64,000 nucleotides of DNA from Sphingobacterium lactis (GTDB lineage: Bacteria > Bacteroidota > Bacteroidia > Sphingobacteriales > Sphingobacteriaceae). A model generated the notes under the pieces. That model was given only the letters and a program-made list of their open reading frames with translations, searched no databases and was not told the DNA's origin. Shown here in pieces: positions 17,396-26,853 of the stretch. The DNA is taken from NCBI RefSeq assembly GCF_011046555.1, contig NZ_CP049246.1, positions 2,108,001-2,172,000 of the forward strand, written 5' to 3'. Within the stretch, counting starts at the first letter, position 1. Every line of letters starts with the position of its first letter. The position numbers were made by a program, and so were the translations under genes.

Positions 17396-18289
17396 TTAAC
17401 CAATTTTAAATGAGGTCATCGTCAATGCGCCTGCCACGGCAGCATCGTTGAAAATTGTTAAGTCCTCGTTTTTGTCCTGTAGCGCCAGCGCATAGATCAT
17501 GGGCAGGTAATGCTCTGGGGTTGGGATGGCCATCTGCCATGCTTTTCCCTGTTTGTCAAAATCAATCAGTGGCTGGTGATTTCGGTCGCGGATATACTCC
17601 TTCATCTTCTCGTTGGCTTCCGTTGCCCAATCGAAGGCAAAACCTACGGTATTGAGGTGCTGCCAGGAAACCATGCGTAGGTTATGGACATTATTTCCCG
17701 ATCCGATAATCAACACTCCTTTTTTGCGGAGTGCCGCCAGTTCCTTTGCCAAGGCATAGTGGTAGGCTGCAGGTTGGGAGTAGTCGATGCTCATTTGGAT
17801 GATCGGCACATCGGCCTTGGGGTAGAGGTGTTTCACCACCGACCAAGAGCCGTGATCCAATCCCCATTTATCATCCAGGTGCACTTCCGTGCCCTTCACT
17901 AAATCCTGTACGGCATGGGCCAGCTCCGGTGAACCCGGTGCCGGGTATTGCACATCGAAAAGAGCCTGCGGAAATCCACCGAAGTCATGGATGGTCGTTG
18001 GGTTTTCCATGGCGGTTACATACGTTCCGCGTGTTTCCCAATGGGCGGAGATAACCAAAATTGCCGTTGGTTTTTCAATTTCCGTACCCACACGTTTAAA
18101 GCCCTGCACAAATTCATTATCCTCAATCGCATTCATCGGGCTACCGTGGCCCAAGAACAAAACGGGCATCGTTGCACTGTTGTTCAGGCCATCGATAAAT
18201 TTATTTAATCCACTCAATTTTACTGCCGCTCCAGCCAATGGTAAGGCTGCAGCTGCTGCTAAAAATTGTTTTCTGTTCATGTCGTCCAT
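17396..18289 (-). CDS. ygiD: LigB-type extradiol dioxygenase (YgiD-like) with export-like N-terminus
   Basis: YgiD proteins are class III (LigB) extradiol ring-opening dioxygenases, active on 4,5-DOPA in E. coli. The metal-site motifs are present: LFLGHGSPMNAI, ISAHWETRG, TIHDFGGFP, LDHGSWSVV and GSGNNVHNLR. The protein has about 40 extra N-terminal residues beginning MNRKQFLAAAAALPLAGAAV, a basic patch plus hydrophobic stretch resembling a Tat-like leader but with RK instead of RR. ATGs at 18289 and 18280 are both possible. An AraC regulator lies upstream on the same strand. Confidence 0.85.
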   Translation of the reverse strand: MDDMNRKQFLAAAAALPLAGAAVKLSGLNKFIDGLNNSATMPVLFLGHGSPMNAIEDNEFVQGFKRVGTEIEKPTAILVISAHWETRGTYVTAMENPTTIHDFGGFPQALFDVQYPAPGSPELAHAVQDLVKGTEVHLDDKWGLDHGSWSVVKHLYPKADVPIIQMSIDYSQPAAYHYALAKELAALRKKGVLIIGSGNNVHNLRMVSWQHLNTVGFAFDWATEANEKMKEYIRDRNHQPLIDFDKQGKAWQMAIPTPEHYLPMIYALALQDKNEDLTIFNDAAVAGALTMTSFKIG

Positions 18290-18374
18290 GTTATAGTTCC
18301 TTTCAAACTGTAATACAAAGATCGCCACAAACTACAGGCAAGTGGTATGAAGATTTGGTAAAAAAGTATAGATT

Positions 18375-19205
18375 TTAGGAAATCAACCGTTGCATCTCGT
18401 CCCGAAACTCAGTAGGAGTCTGTCCTGACTTCTTCTTGAACACGCTGGTGAAATAGGCTTTGTCGGCATAGCCGATGTCAAAACCAATCTCAGACACGGT
18501 CTTGTTGGTGCTGATCAGTAGATTCTTAGCTTCGATGAGCTTGCGCGTTTCGATAATTTCCGAAACGGATTGGTTGAGGACATGTTGGGTGATGCTGTTT
18601 AGGTTGCGGGCGCTCATGAATAGCTTTTCAGCATAGTAGTTGACACCCTCTGGCCGACGAAAGTTTTCTTCCAAAATCGACAGGAAGTTCTTAAAGGTGA
18701 TATCCTGGTTCCTGTACAGGTTGCCGTTCTCAGGGCTTACCTTTTTTCGCTCGGATTCGATCATGGTGAATAGGGTGGTCAGGAGTTCCCGAACGATGGA
18801 AAGCTCCGGCGTTTCCTGTTGCATTTCTTCGCTCATCATTTCACAGATCTGGTTGATGCGTTTGAAACAGCGCTCCTCTGGAAATTGCAGGTTGGCATTA
18901 TCGTGATAATACCCATACAGATTAAAGGTCGTTTCGGGAATGAATTCACTCCGGAAACGGATAACCCAGAAATCGCATTCCCCATCCTTTACCAAAGGCA
19001 CGACCCGGTGAATTTTGCCCCTGGTCACAAAGCAAACAAAAGGTGATTCGTAAACTTCACTCTTGAAATCTATAAAATGCTCGATCATGCCCTGAATGCC
19101 GATGATGAGCTCCTCAAATTGATGTTGATGAGGTTCATTCGCCGTACCTTGGATTTTTTCCGCCTCAGCGTAATCGATTTTATAGATTTTAAATAAGTCT
19201 TCCAT
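18375..19205 (-). CDS. AraC-family transcriptional regulator
   Basis: The protein has an N-terminal cupin-like sensor (about 20-140; PHQHQFEELIIGIQG) and a C-terminal double HTH domain (about 175-275). The latter shows ARNLNSITQHVLNQSVSEII and the second-helix signature IGFDIGYADKAYFTSVFKKKSGQTPTEFR, broken here as IGFDIGYADKAYFTSVFKK. The ATG at 19205 (MEDLFKIYK) is preferred over an upstream TTG. It lies 85 bases upstream of the dioxygenase gene on the same strand and may control it. The effector is unknown. Confidence 0.88.
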   Translation of the reverse strand: MEDLFKIYKIDYAEAEKIQGTANEPHQHQFEELIIGIQGMIEHFIDFKSEVYESPFVCFVTRGKIHRVVPLVKDGECDFWVIRFRSEFIPETTFNLYGYYHDNANLQFPEERCFKRINQICEMMSEEMQQETPELSIVRELLTTLFTMIESERKKVSPENGNLYRNQDITFKNFLSILEENFRRPEGVNYYAEKLFMSARNLNSITQHVLNQSVSEIIETRKLIEAKNLLISTNKTVSEIGFDIGYADKAYFTSVFKKKSGQTPTEFRDEMQRLIS

Positions 19206-19422
19206 TCGTATACGTGTGATTTTCAATCCTAAATATCCGACTTTTTCAGTTAAATTCTGTAGTCGAGTTTGGATTTTGTTCGGTATTGGAGGAAAAAACC
19301 GGTTTTTAGTGAGGAAAGTGGGTAATGTTCCTCGATTTTTAAGTAAAACAGGGTCTTATTTTTAAAATTTTCAATTTTTATCATTTTATTTTTAAATAAA
19401 AACAGTATTTCTTAAAAAATAT

Positions 19423-19452
19423 TTTGTAAAATTCATTTTTTATGTATTTTTG
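19423..19452 (+). promoter_or_regulatory. promoter of amt
   Basis: TTTG (19423-19426), 18 bases, then TATTTTTG (19445-19452) matches the Bacteroidota consensus, 20 bases before the amt ATG. The rest of the 267-base spacer upstream is AT-rich with no other clear signal. Confidence 0.65.
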
Positions 19453-19472
19453 ATTCAAATAATTCAAAATAT

Positions 19473-20792
19473 ATGGTTTTCTCTGGTAAAAAATCCTTTG
19501 TGCCGTTAGTTTTTATGGCTGGTCTGGTTCTTCTTGCTCTTTTATTTACTAAACCACCTAAAAATTTTGGTAGTTTCTCTTTGAATGACGCTGATGTTGC
19601 TTGGATGTTGACTTCTACAGCCTTAGTTTTGATCATGACCCCTGGATTAGCCTTCTTTTATGGGGGTATGGTGAAGAAAAAGAACGTTATTTCTACCATG
19701 TTGCAAAGTTTTATCTGCATGGCGGTGGTTGCTGTCCTATGGGTAGTGTTCGGGTTTAGCTTGGTGTTCGGCGAATCCATTGGTGGGGTTATCGGGGATC
19801 CTCGCACATTCTTTATGTTTAATAATGTGTTGGAGCACGCTCCTTGGGAAGCTGCACCGACGATTCCATTTGCGCTTTTTGCCATCTATCAGTTGAAATT
19901 TGCAATTATTGCCCCGGCGCTGATTACAGGTGCAGTGGCAGAACGTATTAAATTCACCTCTTATATCTTATTTATCTGTTTATTTTTTGTATTCGTCTAT
20001 GCACCCTTGGCGCACGCTACTTGGCATCCCAATGGGATCTTGTTAAAAATGGGGGTGTTGGATTTTGCCGGTGGAACGGTAGTGCACATGTCCGCAGGGC
20101 TGACAGCCTTAGCTGCAGCACTATATTTAAGGAAGGGCAAAGAGATGCATATGCATAGCCCAGCTAGGATTACGTATGTGCTGCTCGGAACGGGACTGCT
20201 GTGGTTCGGATGGATCGGATTCAATGCAGGGAGTGCCTTTTCGGCTTCCGGATTGGCGGCTACAGCACTGATTACCACCTCGACAGCGTCAGGAGCAGCC
20301 GCATTGATGTATATTTTTTTGGATGCGGCAAAAGGTATCAAGCCTTCCGCCATGGGTGTATGCATCGGTGCAGTGGTCGGTTTGGTCGCGATCACACCAG
20401 CGGCCGGCTATGTGACCTTTGGCCACTCCCTGGTGATCGGTGCGTTGGCAGCACTGGTGAGCCGCCTGGTGATTGCCTGGCGGACGAAGTCCAGGATCGA
20501 TGATACCCTCGATGTGTTTCCGAGCCACGGCGTAGGAGGGATGGTCGGGATGCTCCTGACCGGGATATTCGCCACACAAGCCATCAACCCCGGAATCCAT
20601 GGGAACGGATTGTTCTTTGGTGAGTGGGGGCTTTTCCAAGCCCATGTGCTGGGGCTGATCGGTTCGACGGTGTTTATCCTCGTGATGGCATTCCTGATCC
20701 TCAAACTGACTGACCTCATTACCTCACTGCGCGTAACGGATGCAGAGGAGGAAGCTGGTCTTGACGTCACCCAACATGGAGAAAAACTGTGA
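19473..20792 (+). CDS. amt: ammonium transporter Amt
   Basis: Amt trimers conduct ammonium across the inner membrane. The 439 residues form about 11-12 membrane segments, and family signatures are clear: DVAWMLTSTALVLIMTPGLAFFYGGMV, cited in parts as ALVLIMTPGLAFFYGG; VVHMSAG with the first pore His; WIGFNAGSAF; and FPSHGVGGMVGML with the second pore His. The N-terminus carries an extra hydrophobic segment. No glnB/glnK gene follows, unlike in many bacteria. It has its own promoter and terminator. Confidence 0.95.
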   Translation: MVFSGKKSFVPLVFMAGLVLLALLFTKPPKNFGSFSLNDADVAWMLTSTALVLIMTPGLAFFYGGMVKKKNVISTMLQSFICMAVVAVLWVVFGFSLVFGESIGGVIGDPRTFFMFNNVLEHAPWEAAPTIPFALFAIYQLKFAIIAPALITGAVAERIKFTSYILFICLFFVFVYAPLAHATWHPNGILLKMGVLDFAGGTVVHMSAGLTALAAALYLRKGKEMHMHSPARITYVLLGTGLLWFGWIGFNAGSAFSASGLAATALITTSTASGAAALMYIFLDAAKGIKPSAMGVCIGAVVGLVAITPAAGYVTFGHSLVIGALAALVSRLVIAWRTKSRIDDTLDVFPSHGVGGMVGMLLTGIFATQAINPGIHGNGLFFGEWGLFQAHVLGLIGSTVFILVMAFLILKLTDLITSLRVTDAEEEAGLDVTQHGEKL

Positions 20793-20821
20793 TTATTATT
20801 AACTAAACATAACCTGAATGG

Positions 20822-20852
20822 AAAAAGTCGACTATCCGGTCGGCTTTTTTTT
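20822..20852 (+). terminator. Rho-independent terminator of amt
   Basis: AAAAAGTCGAC (20822-20832) pairs with GTCGGCTTTTT (20839-20849) with one G-T pair, followed by further T. It lies 30 bases after the amt stop. Confidence 0.85.
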
Positions 20853-20913
20853 TGTGATTATTCCAAACCATTTGTACTCCAGCTTGTTGATAATATAGAT
20901 CAACTAAATAACT

Positions 20914-21141
20914 ATGAAGAAATTACAATTTATTATAACAGGTTTGTTTGCCATGGGATTAATGACCGCCATGAGTTGTAACAACAGCCCGAAGGATACA
21001 ACCGGTGAGGATGTGGAAGCATTACCAGATCCAACCGAGGGTGGGGATGCTGAGCGCTACAACATCAATGCTCCAGATGAGCAGGTTATTAAGCTCGATT
21101 CTACGGCAATGGATTCAACCGCAGTAGATACCGCCCAATAA
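20914..21141 (+). CDS. small lipoprotein of unknown function
   Basis: The 75-residue protein has a lipoprotein signal peptide with Lys-Lys start, hydrophobic core and lipobox TAMSC, giving a mature N-terminal Cys at about residue 22. The mature part is acidic and disordered, rich in Asp, Glu and Thr/Ser, with no recognisable domain. It lies between two terminators and is probably a single-gene unit. Confidence 0.7.
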   Translation: MKKLQFIITGLFAMGLMTAMSCNNSPKDTTGEDVEALPDPTEGGDAERYNINAPDEQVIKLDSTAMDSTAVDTAQ

Positions 21142-21168
21142 TCACATTCTTTTATATTTTTGTTAGTC

Positions 21169-21201
21169 AAAAGCCTGTTCTCTCCCAGATCGGGCTTTTT
21201 T
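21169..21201 (+). terminator. Rho-independent terminator of the small lipoprotein gene
   Basis: AAAAGCCTG and CGGGCTTTT (one G-T pair) enclose a 12-to-13-base loop, and T follows. It lies about 25 bases after the stop at 21141. Confidence 0.75.
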
Positions 21202-21291
21202 ATGGCCTATAAGGTAGTATTGGAGCATATTGATGCAGGTGTAGGGATTTCCATCTCGCTATAATCAGTATATTTACGGAAACAGACCAAT

Positions 21292-22521
21292 ATGCGAAAA
21301 CTTCTCATCTGCTTCTTCTTTAGCATTCTGCTGCCATCTGCTTTTGCCCAACACCTCATTCAGGGGCGAGTGTTCGATGCCCAATCTAAAAAACCGATCG
21401 CTGGAGCTTCAGTCTATATAAACAATTCTTCCAGTGGAACAAGTACGAACAAGGAAGGGGAATTCTCGCTAACCAGTAGAAATGCGCTGATCGAACTGAT
21501 CGTAACCTCTGTGGGCTACCAGAAATCATCGACGCAGGTATCCCTTCCGCTTCAGGAAAAGGAAGTTCGGATTGAACTGCAGGAGCAGTCTACCGAAATA
21601 GAGGAAATCGTGATCCGGGGTAGCTTGAAAGATGGATGGGCACGATACGGTAAATTCTTTGAGGAGAATCTGCTTGGTGTGGGGTATTTCGCAGAGAATT
21701 GTACCATTAAGAATAAAGAAGTGGTGAAGTTCCAGTACAGTGAAAAGAATAAGGTATTGACGGCCTACTGTACTGCTCCATTGGTAATTTACAACAAAGA
21801 CCTCGGGTATGAGCTGACATATGATCTGGTGGATTTTTCAATGGACTACAAGACCCAGATGTTCTACTTCGCAGGTTATGCATTATTTAAGGACATCGGC
21901 AAGGGGAAGAAAAAATTCGAACAGAATCGCCGGGATGCGTATCAGCTATCCATTACTCGATTTGCAAAAAGTACCTACAATTTAAGTTGGGCGGACGACG
22001 GCTATGTTGTCCGGAAATTGGTTAAAAAGGAAAATGAAGTCCGCCGTGATGCCAAGGCAAAGTACAGTGAGGTTTTAAATACCGTTATGAAAAAATATAA
22101 TGGGCAATGGGGTAGATTTTTTGCCTCACAAAAGGAATACACAGAACAAATGGTGTCGGATATGCGTAAGCAAATGTCGCAACCTGAACGGATCAGTTAC
22201 CTGATGGATGTTGTCAAACCGGAGGAGGTTGTTCGGCGAGTTGATGGCCGGGATGATCTCATGTGGATCAGCTATGCAGATTTTCTCTATGTGATCAATC
22301 CGGCAGCCTTTGAGCATTCAAAGCGCAAGATGATACAGCAGTCGGCTTATGAAGTAACGGTACTCTATCTGCAGCGCCAGGAGGAGGGCGTGGTCATCGA
22401 TGCTTTTGGCAGTTATTTCCCATCCGATAATTGGGTGCTGAATGGGCATGCGGTGAATTTTTCCAAGTTGGCTTTCTTGCTTCCTATAGATTATGTCTTC
22501 TCCGAAGCAGAGGGAAAGTAG
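21292..22521 (+). CDS. secreted CarboxypepD_reg-like domain protein
   Basis: The 409-residue protein has a signal peptide (about 1-19, ending AFAQ) and then a carboxypeptidase-regulatory-like beta sandwich (about 23-95; IQGRVFDAQSKKPIAGASVY, STNKEGEFSL, VTSVGYQ). This domain is common in Bacteroidota at the N-terminus of TonB-dependent receptors. Here no receptor plug or barrel follows; about 300 residues of unknown fold do. The ...EIEEIVIRGS segment resembles a truncated TonB-box region. It is probably periplasmic or at the cell surface; function unknown. Confidence 0.8.
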   Translation: MRKLLICFFFSILLPSAFAQHLIQGRVFDAQSKKPIAGASVYINNSSSGTSTNKEGEFSLTSRNALIELIVTSVGYQKSSTQVSLPLQEKEVRIELQEQSTEIEEIVIRGSLKDGWARYGKFFEENLLGVGYFAENCTIKNKEVVKFQYSEKNKVLTAYCTAPLVIYNKDLGYELTYDLVDFSMDYKTQMFYFAGYALFKDIGKGKKKFEQNRRDAYQLSITRFAKSTYNLSWADDGYVVRKLVKKENEVRRDAKAKYSEVLNTVMKKYNGQWGRFFASQKEYTEQMVSDMRKQMSQPERISYLMDVVKPEEVVRRVDGRDDLMWISYADFLYVINPAAFEHSKRKMIQQSAYEVTVLYLQRQEEGVVIDAFGSYFPSDNWVLNGHAVNFSKLAFLLPIDYVFSEAEGK

Positions 22522-22638
22522 TAAGGGAACCCTAGAGGGGACAATTAACAGGGCAAATCGTCTTATTTAACGAATATTTCTATTACTTTTAACATCGATT
22601 ATGAACGTCATGCAGAACCGCACTAACGCAAATACCAT

Positions 22639-23430
22639 ATGATTATCATTGGTTGTATTTTGGCCATCCTGGTAGGAGTAACCTTGGGGATGATAGGGAG
22701 TGGGGGAACCATCCTCACGGTACCCATCCTGGTCTATGTGATGGGCGTGGATCCTGTATTGGCGACCACGTACTCGTTGTTTGCAATCGGAATCACCTCC
22801 CTAATCGGGGCCGGAAGGGGGATCATCCGTAAAGAAGCGGATCTCCCGAAGGTGCTGACCTTTGGGGTGCCTTCCTTAATAGTGGTTTTCCTGACCCGTT
22901 CCTTTATCCTTCCCCTTGTGCCGGAAGTTATCCATATCGGTGATTTGGTTTTCCATCAGAATGTATTGCTGATGATCCTGTTTTCCTTCGTTATGATTGC
23001 GTCCTCCCTCAGTATGATACGTTCAGGTAAGATGACCTTGAAGGCACCGGATGAAGCAGTGAAAACGCCAATTGAAGTCATTGCATTACAAGGAGCAATG
23101 GTTGGATTGGTAACAGGACTCGTTGGTGCAGGAGGTGGATTCCTCATTATTCCCGCCCTGATCAACTTCTATCACCTGCCCATGCGCAAGGCCGTAGCGA
23201 CTTCGTTGATTATCATCACCATCAATTCCTTCTTCGGTGTAGTCGGTGACCTCGAGAAATTTCCGCAATTCGATTGGCCTTTATTATTGGGCTATACGGG
23301 AGCCGCAATCTTTGGTATCTTCATCGGCTTCTATTTTGCGGATAAGGTTTCCAACAAGTCATTGAAGGTAGTATTTGGCTATATGATCCTTTTGGTGGGT
23401 TGTTATATCCTCGTGAAAGAGTTGCTTTAG
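22639..23430 (+). CDS. TauE/SafE-family membrane transporter
   Basis: The 263 residues form about eight membrane segments. The family's duplicated glycine motif appears twice, as LGMIGSGGTILTVPILVY (about 17-34) and LVTGLVGAGGGFLIIPAL (about 156-173). Family members export or import sulfite, sulfoacetate or other organosulfur or organic anions. No sulfur-metabolism gene is adjacent, so the substrate is open. Length is normal. Confidence 0.88.
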   Translation: MIIIGCILAILVGVTLGMIGSGGTILTVPILVYVMGVDPVLATTYSLFAIGITSLIGAGRGIIRKEADLPKVLTFGVPSLIVVFLTRSFILPLVPEVIHIGDLVFHQNVLLMILFSFVMIASSLSMIRSGKMTLKAPDEAVKTPIEVIALQGAMVGLVTGLVGAGGGFLIIPALINFYHLPMRKAVATSLIIITINSFFGVVGDLEKFPQFDWPLLLGYTGAAIFGIFIGFYFADKVSNKSLKVVFGYMILLVGCYILVKELL

Positions 23431-23552
23431 GTTGTAGACCCACAGGTTTTCCGCTTGTTTTTTTGCAAACAGAGCTTAGCGAAGGCTCATGTCCTATCGC
23501 TGTTCGTGTGCTCTTTTAAATAGGAATGGAGATTTTTGGTTTGGTTTTCTAC

Positions 23553-23777
23553 CTACAATTCGTATCCTGCATTGCGCTTTCCTTTTTCCGCTTTCTTGCT
23601 TTCCTTATGGCGATAAATCAAAATGAATATCATACCCGAAATTATGGAAAGGTTGATTCGGCGTAAGGTCACAAGCTCAAACTCACCTGTTTCAGACCAA
23701 CTGGAAAGAAAGGATACAATCCCATCAAAAAAGAATACACAGATTGAAAAGACTATGGCGTTTAACAGTATTTTCAT
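23553..23777 (-). CDS. small membrane protein of unknown function
   Basis: The 74-residue ORF has two predicted membrane helices (about 5-25 and 43-59) and a strongly basic C-terminus (RHKESKKAEKGKR). It begins with ATG at 23777 and has no overlapping competitor. No family is recognised. The surrounding 120-base flanks show no other gene. Confidence 0.5.
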   Translation of the reverse strand: MKILLNAIVFSICVFFFDGIVSFLSSWSETGEFELVTLRRINLSIISGMIFILIYRHKESKKAEKGKRNAGYEL

Positions 23778-23825
23778 GGTAATTGGTTTAATGTCTTGAA
23801 GTTACCTAATATAAATGAATAAAAA

Positions 23826-23848
23826 AAGGAAGAGTAAAGCTCTTCCTT
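23826..23848 (-). terminator. Rho-independent terminator of the GH92 gene
   Basis: AAGGAAGAG (23826-23834) pairs with CTCTTCCTT (23840-23848). On the minus strand it is followed by a run of seven T, 24 bases after the GH92 stop. Confidence 0.85.
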
Positions 23849-23871
23849 AATCTTAATATAAATTTAATATG

Positions 23872-26175
23872 TTACTTCTTGGGTTTGGCTGTCATTACAA
23901 ATTCCAATGTTCCGCCAGCCATGATATCCTCATGATTGATTTTGAAATCCTTGATTTCCTTACCATTCCACAATGCCTTGCTCACGTACATGTTTTTTTC
24001 CGATTGGTTCTTGGCAATGACCTCCAGTTTTCTGCCGTTCTGCAAGTGTATGGATGCTGATTTTACCAGAGGACTGCCTAACCAGTACACGTTTTCCCCT
24101 GGAGCAACAGGGTAGAAGCCCAAGGAGCTGAACAGATACCATGCTGACATCTGTCCACAGTCATCATTTCCACCTAAGCCTGCCGCGCCATTGTGGTATT
24201 GGTTGCGGATAATCTGGCGAATACGTTCCTGCGTCTTCCATGGACTCTTGGTCTGGTTGTACAGATAAGCGACGTGGTGCGAAGGCTCATTGCCATGAAC
24301 GTAATTCCCGATAATACCTTCACGTGTAATATCTTCTGTGTTAGCAAAGTATTTATCCGGTAGGTGCATCGTGAACAGGGAATCCAGGTAGGATTCAAAT
24401 TTCTGCTGTCCGCCCATCACTTCCATCAATTGTTCAGGCTGGTGCGGTACGTATAAGGAATAGTTCCAGGTGTTGCCTTCAATAAAGCCCTGGCCGTGCG
24501 TGTCAAGGACATCGAAGTTGGCCCTGAAAACGCCCTTGCTGTCCTTAGGACGCATGAAACCAATGCTTGGGTCGTAAAGATTGCGCCAATTTTCGGCTCT
24601 TTTGCTGAATTCCGCCGCGATATCCTCCTTACCCAATTTCTTGGCAAGCTGTGCGATACACCAATCATCGTAGGCATATTCCAAAGTATTTGAAACTGAA
24701 GTGCCGTTTACATCGTCAGGTACATATCCCAGATCCATGTATTCACCGATGCCTTCATAGCGGCGTGCTTTCGCGGTCTGTACACAGGCAGCCAATGCTG
24801 CTTCCGCATCGCCCTCATACGTGCCTTTCATGATGGCATCCACCACAACGGAAACAGAATGGTACCCGCTCATACACCAGTTCTCATTGGCATAGTGGGA
24901 CCAGATCGGCAACATCTTCAAAACGGATTGGTCGTAATGCGCCATCATCGAGGAAACAATGTCCGCATTTCGTTTAGGATCTACCAAATTCAACCACGGG
25001 TGGAAGGCGCGGAACGTATCCCAGAGTGAAAATGACGTGTAATTTGTAAATCCTTCTGCTTTATGTACCTCTTGATCCAGACCTTTGTATTCGCCATTGA
25101 CATCCATGTAAACCGTAGGCATCAAATTGGCGTGATACACCGACGTGTAGAAATTCACCAGATCTTCCTTATTGAGCATATCGACCTGAAAGCGCTGTAA
25201 TTCCTTTTCCCATTCATCTTGGCCGCTTTTGAGCGTCTGCTCAAAATTCCAATCCGGTGTCTCGTAGTCCATATTTTCCAGCGCATTCTTCATGCTCACC
25301 GGGCTAAGGGCGACTTTCATCATCACCTGTTCCTGATCTTCCGTATCGAAATCCAGATGCATCTTGATGTTATGGGCAGCTAGATCAGGGAAATTATCCT
25401 CCTGATTGAATTTCCGCCAAAATCCTTTGTACTGTACGTTCTTGTCGTAATATTTAGCGCCATAATTCTTGAAAGGCTTGGACGTACGGATTGCGAAATA
25501 AACGGTCCGTGTTCTTGCCCATCCGTTGGTTTGGCGGTATCCCGTGATGGTGGAGTCGTTCAATGCCCGCACGACGGTCCATACATTCTTGCCCTCGTAA
25601 TTGTAGATTCCGGCAGTAAGGTCTAGGATGAGGTGTGATTGATCCGATTTTGGAAAAGTATACCGGTGGAAACCGACACGTTTGGTGGTTGTAAGCTCGG
25701 CAAGGATCTGGTGCTTATCCAGTTTAACCTTGTAATAGTTGGGTTCTGCAGTTTCATTCGCATGGCTGTAGGGTGACCTGTAGCCGCTTTGCGGTTGGTC
25801 GGCAGTGCCTGGGTTCAATTGGACCTTACCCTGGGTGGGCATCACGAGGATATCGCCCAGGTCGGAGTGTCCCGTTCCTGAGAAATGCGTATGGCTGAAT
25901 CCCACAATGGTAGGGTCGTCGTATTGGTAGCCCGCACAATACTTGTAGACATCACCCGTATACTTGCCATTTACAGCGTAGGGAATGGTATCGGTGTCCG
26001 GACTTAGCTGCACGGCGCCAAAAGGTACTGTCGCACCTGGGAAGGTATGTCCCATCTTGGCGGTCCCGATCAAGGGCTTCACATATTGTTTGAGGTTGTT
26101 CTGTTGCGCAAAGGCCAGTGTCGGCATCATCGCCAACAGCAGTAGCTTTCGAAGGTTTCGGTAGTTTCTGATCAT
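23872..26175 (-). CDS. GH92 family alpha-mannosidase, secreted
   Basis: GH92 enzymes are calcium-dependent exo-alpha-mannosidases that trim N-glycans or mannans. The 767-residue length is typical. There is a signal peptide (about 1-23, ending AFAQQ). Family signatures are visible: VKPLIGTAKMGHTFPGATVPFG near residue 33 (in parts GHTFPGATVPFGAVQLSP), GFSHTHFSGTG, SLWDTFRAFHPW, EGNTWNYSLYVPH with an acidic catalytic region, HGNEPSHHVAYLY and GLGGNDDCGQMSAWY. Together with the GH123-like gene at 26854 it suggests glycoprotein or host-glycan use. Confidence 0.94.
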   Translation of the reverse strand: MIRNYRNLRKLLLLAMMPTLAFAQQNNLKQYVKPLIGTAKMGHTFPGATVPFGAVQLSPDTDTIPYAVNGKYTGDVYKYCAGYQYDDPTIVGFSHTHFSGTGHSDLGDILVMPTQGKVQLNPGTADQPQSGYRSPYSHANETAEPNYYKVKLDKHQILAELTTTKRVGFHRYTFPKSDQSHLILDLTAGIYNYEGKNVWTVVRALNDSTITGYRQTNGWARTRTVYFAIRTSKPFKNYGAKYYDKNVQYKGFWRKFNQEDNFPDLAAHNIKMHLDFDTEDQEQVMMKVALSPVSMKNALENMDYETPDWNFEQTLKSGQDEWEKELQRFQVDMLNKEDLVNFYTSVYHANLMPTVYMDVNGEYKGLDQEVHKAEGFTNYTSFSLWDTFRAFHPWLNLVDPKRNADIVSSMMAHYDQSVLKMLPIWSHYANENWCMSGYHSVSVVVDAIMKGTYEGDAEAALAACVQTAKARRYEGIGEYMDLGYVPDDVNGTSVSNTLEYAYDDWCIAQLAKKLGKEDIAAEFSKRAENWRNLYDPSIGFMRPKDSKGVFRANFDVLDTHGQGFIEGNTWNYSLYVPHQPEQLMEVMGGQQKFESYLDSLFTMHLPDKYFANTEDITREGIIGNYVHGNEPSHHVAYLYNQTKSPWKTQERIRQIIRNQYHNGAAGLGGNDDCGQMSAWYLFSSLGFYPVAPGENVYWLGSPLVKSASIHLQNGRKLEVIAKNQSEKNMYVSKALWNGKEIKDFKINHEDIMAGGTLEFVMTAKPKK

Positions 26176-26239
26176 ATACGTATGGTATCGAAGGTTTACG
26201 GATCGCTTTTTAAGCGAACTAAAACGTTAATGTCTTGTT

Positions 26240-26247
26240 CAAATATA
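26240..26247 (-). promoter_or_regulatory. candidate -7 element of the GH92 gene
   Basis: On the minus strand TATATTTG matches TAnnTTTG, 65 bases upstream of the GH92 ATG at 26175. No TTTG lies at the usual upstream spacing, so confidence is limited. Confidence 0.35.
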
Positions 26248-26388
26248 TTCAAAAGAATTAAAAAGCCTGCCCATTGTCAAGGATTTTTCCGCGTTAATCA
26301 GCCGGTTCGACAAAATGAAGAAGTTAACCTGGATTCATTTTTCGAGGGATAGACAACGGTAACTTTGTTAAATAAAAAAGGAGGAGCT

Positions 26389-26799
26389 ATGAGTCAAGAT
26401 GCAAAATTAATGTGTGCCATTATCCTGTTTATCATTCCCACGATTGAGTTTGGAGGCCATTTTCTGCTGCGGTATATGCAAGGGAAATATAAACACCTGG
26501 CATTAACGCCATTTCAGCAGCGGATGTTCAAATCAGGCCATTCCCATGCCGGAGTTTTTACCATCATGGCCCTTATCTGCCAATTGTTGGTGGACCACGC
26601 CGGTTATGACGACTCGGTGTCGTGGTTTCTGCGTATCGGGTTCATCGCTTCCGCTATCCTGATCTCAGGCGGTTTCTTTTTTGGAGCTATGGGTCCCGGC
26701 AGGACAACCACCAACCGATGGATAGGGCTGTTGTTCGTGTCCATTTTCCTGGTGACGACCTGTCTGATAACCCTCGGGGTCGGATTGATCAGGGCATAA
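26389..26799 (+). CDS. conserved small integral membrane protein
   Basis: The ATG at 26389 follows an unusually strong Shine-Dalgarno sequence, AGGAGGAGCT; Bacteroidota genes often lack one. That sequence decides the start over a TTG eight codons upstream. The 136 residues form four membrane helices, with conserved-looking HSHAGVF and FFGAMGPGRTTTNRW segments between them. The His and Gly pattern suggests a cofactor- or substrate-binding membrane protein, but no family is named with confidence. Confidence 0.7.
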   Translation: MSQDAKLMCAIILFIIPTIEFGGHFLLRYMQGKYKHLALTPFQQRMFKSGHSHAGVFTIMALICQLLVDHAGYDDSVSWFLRIGFIASAILISGGFFFGAMGPGRTTTNRWIGLLFVSIFLVTTCLITLGVGLIRA

Positions 26800-26804
26800 A
26801 AAAC

Positions 26805-26835
26805 CGCTGCCACTTCTTTTCATGAAATGGCAGCG
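26805..26835 (-). terminator. terminator of the GH123-like gene
   Basis: CGCTGCCA (26805-26812) and TGGCAGCG (26828-26835) form a stem that extends inward with mismatches. On the minus strand it runs into six T. It lies between convergent genes and may serve both. Confidence 0.8.
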
Positions 26836-26853
26836 CTCAATGGATTTCTGTGC

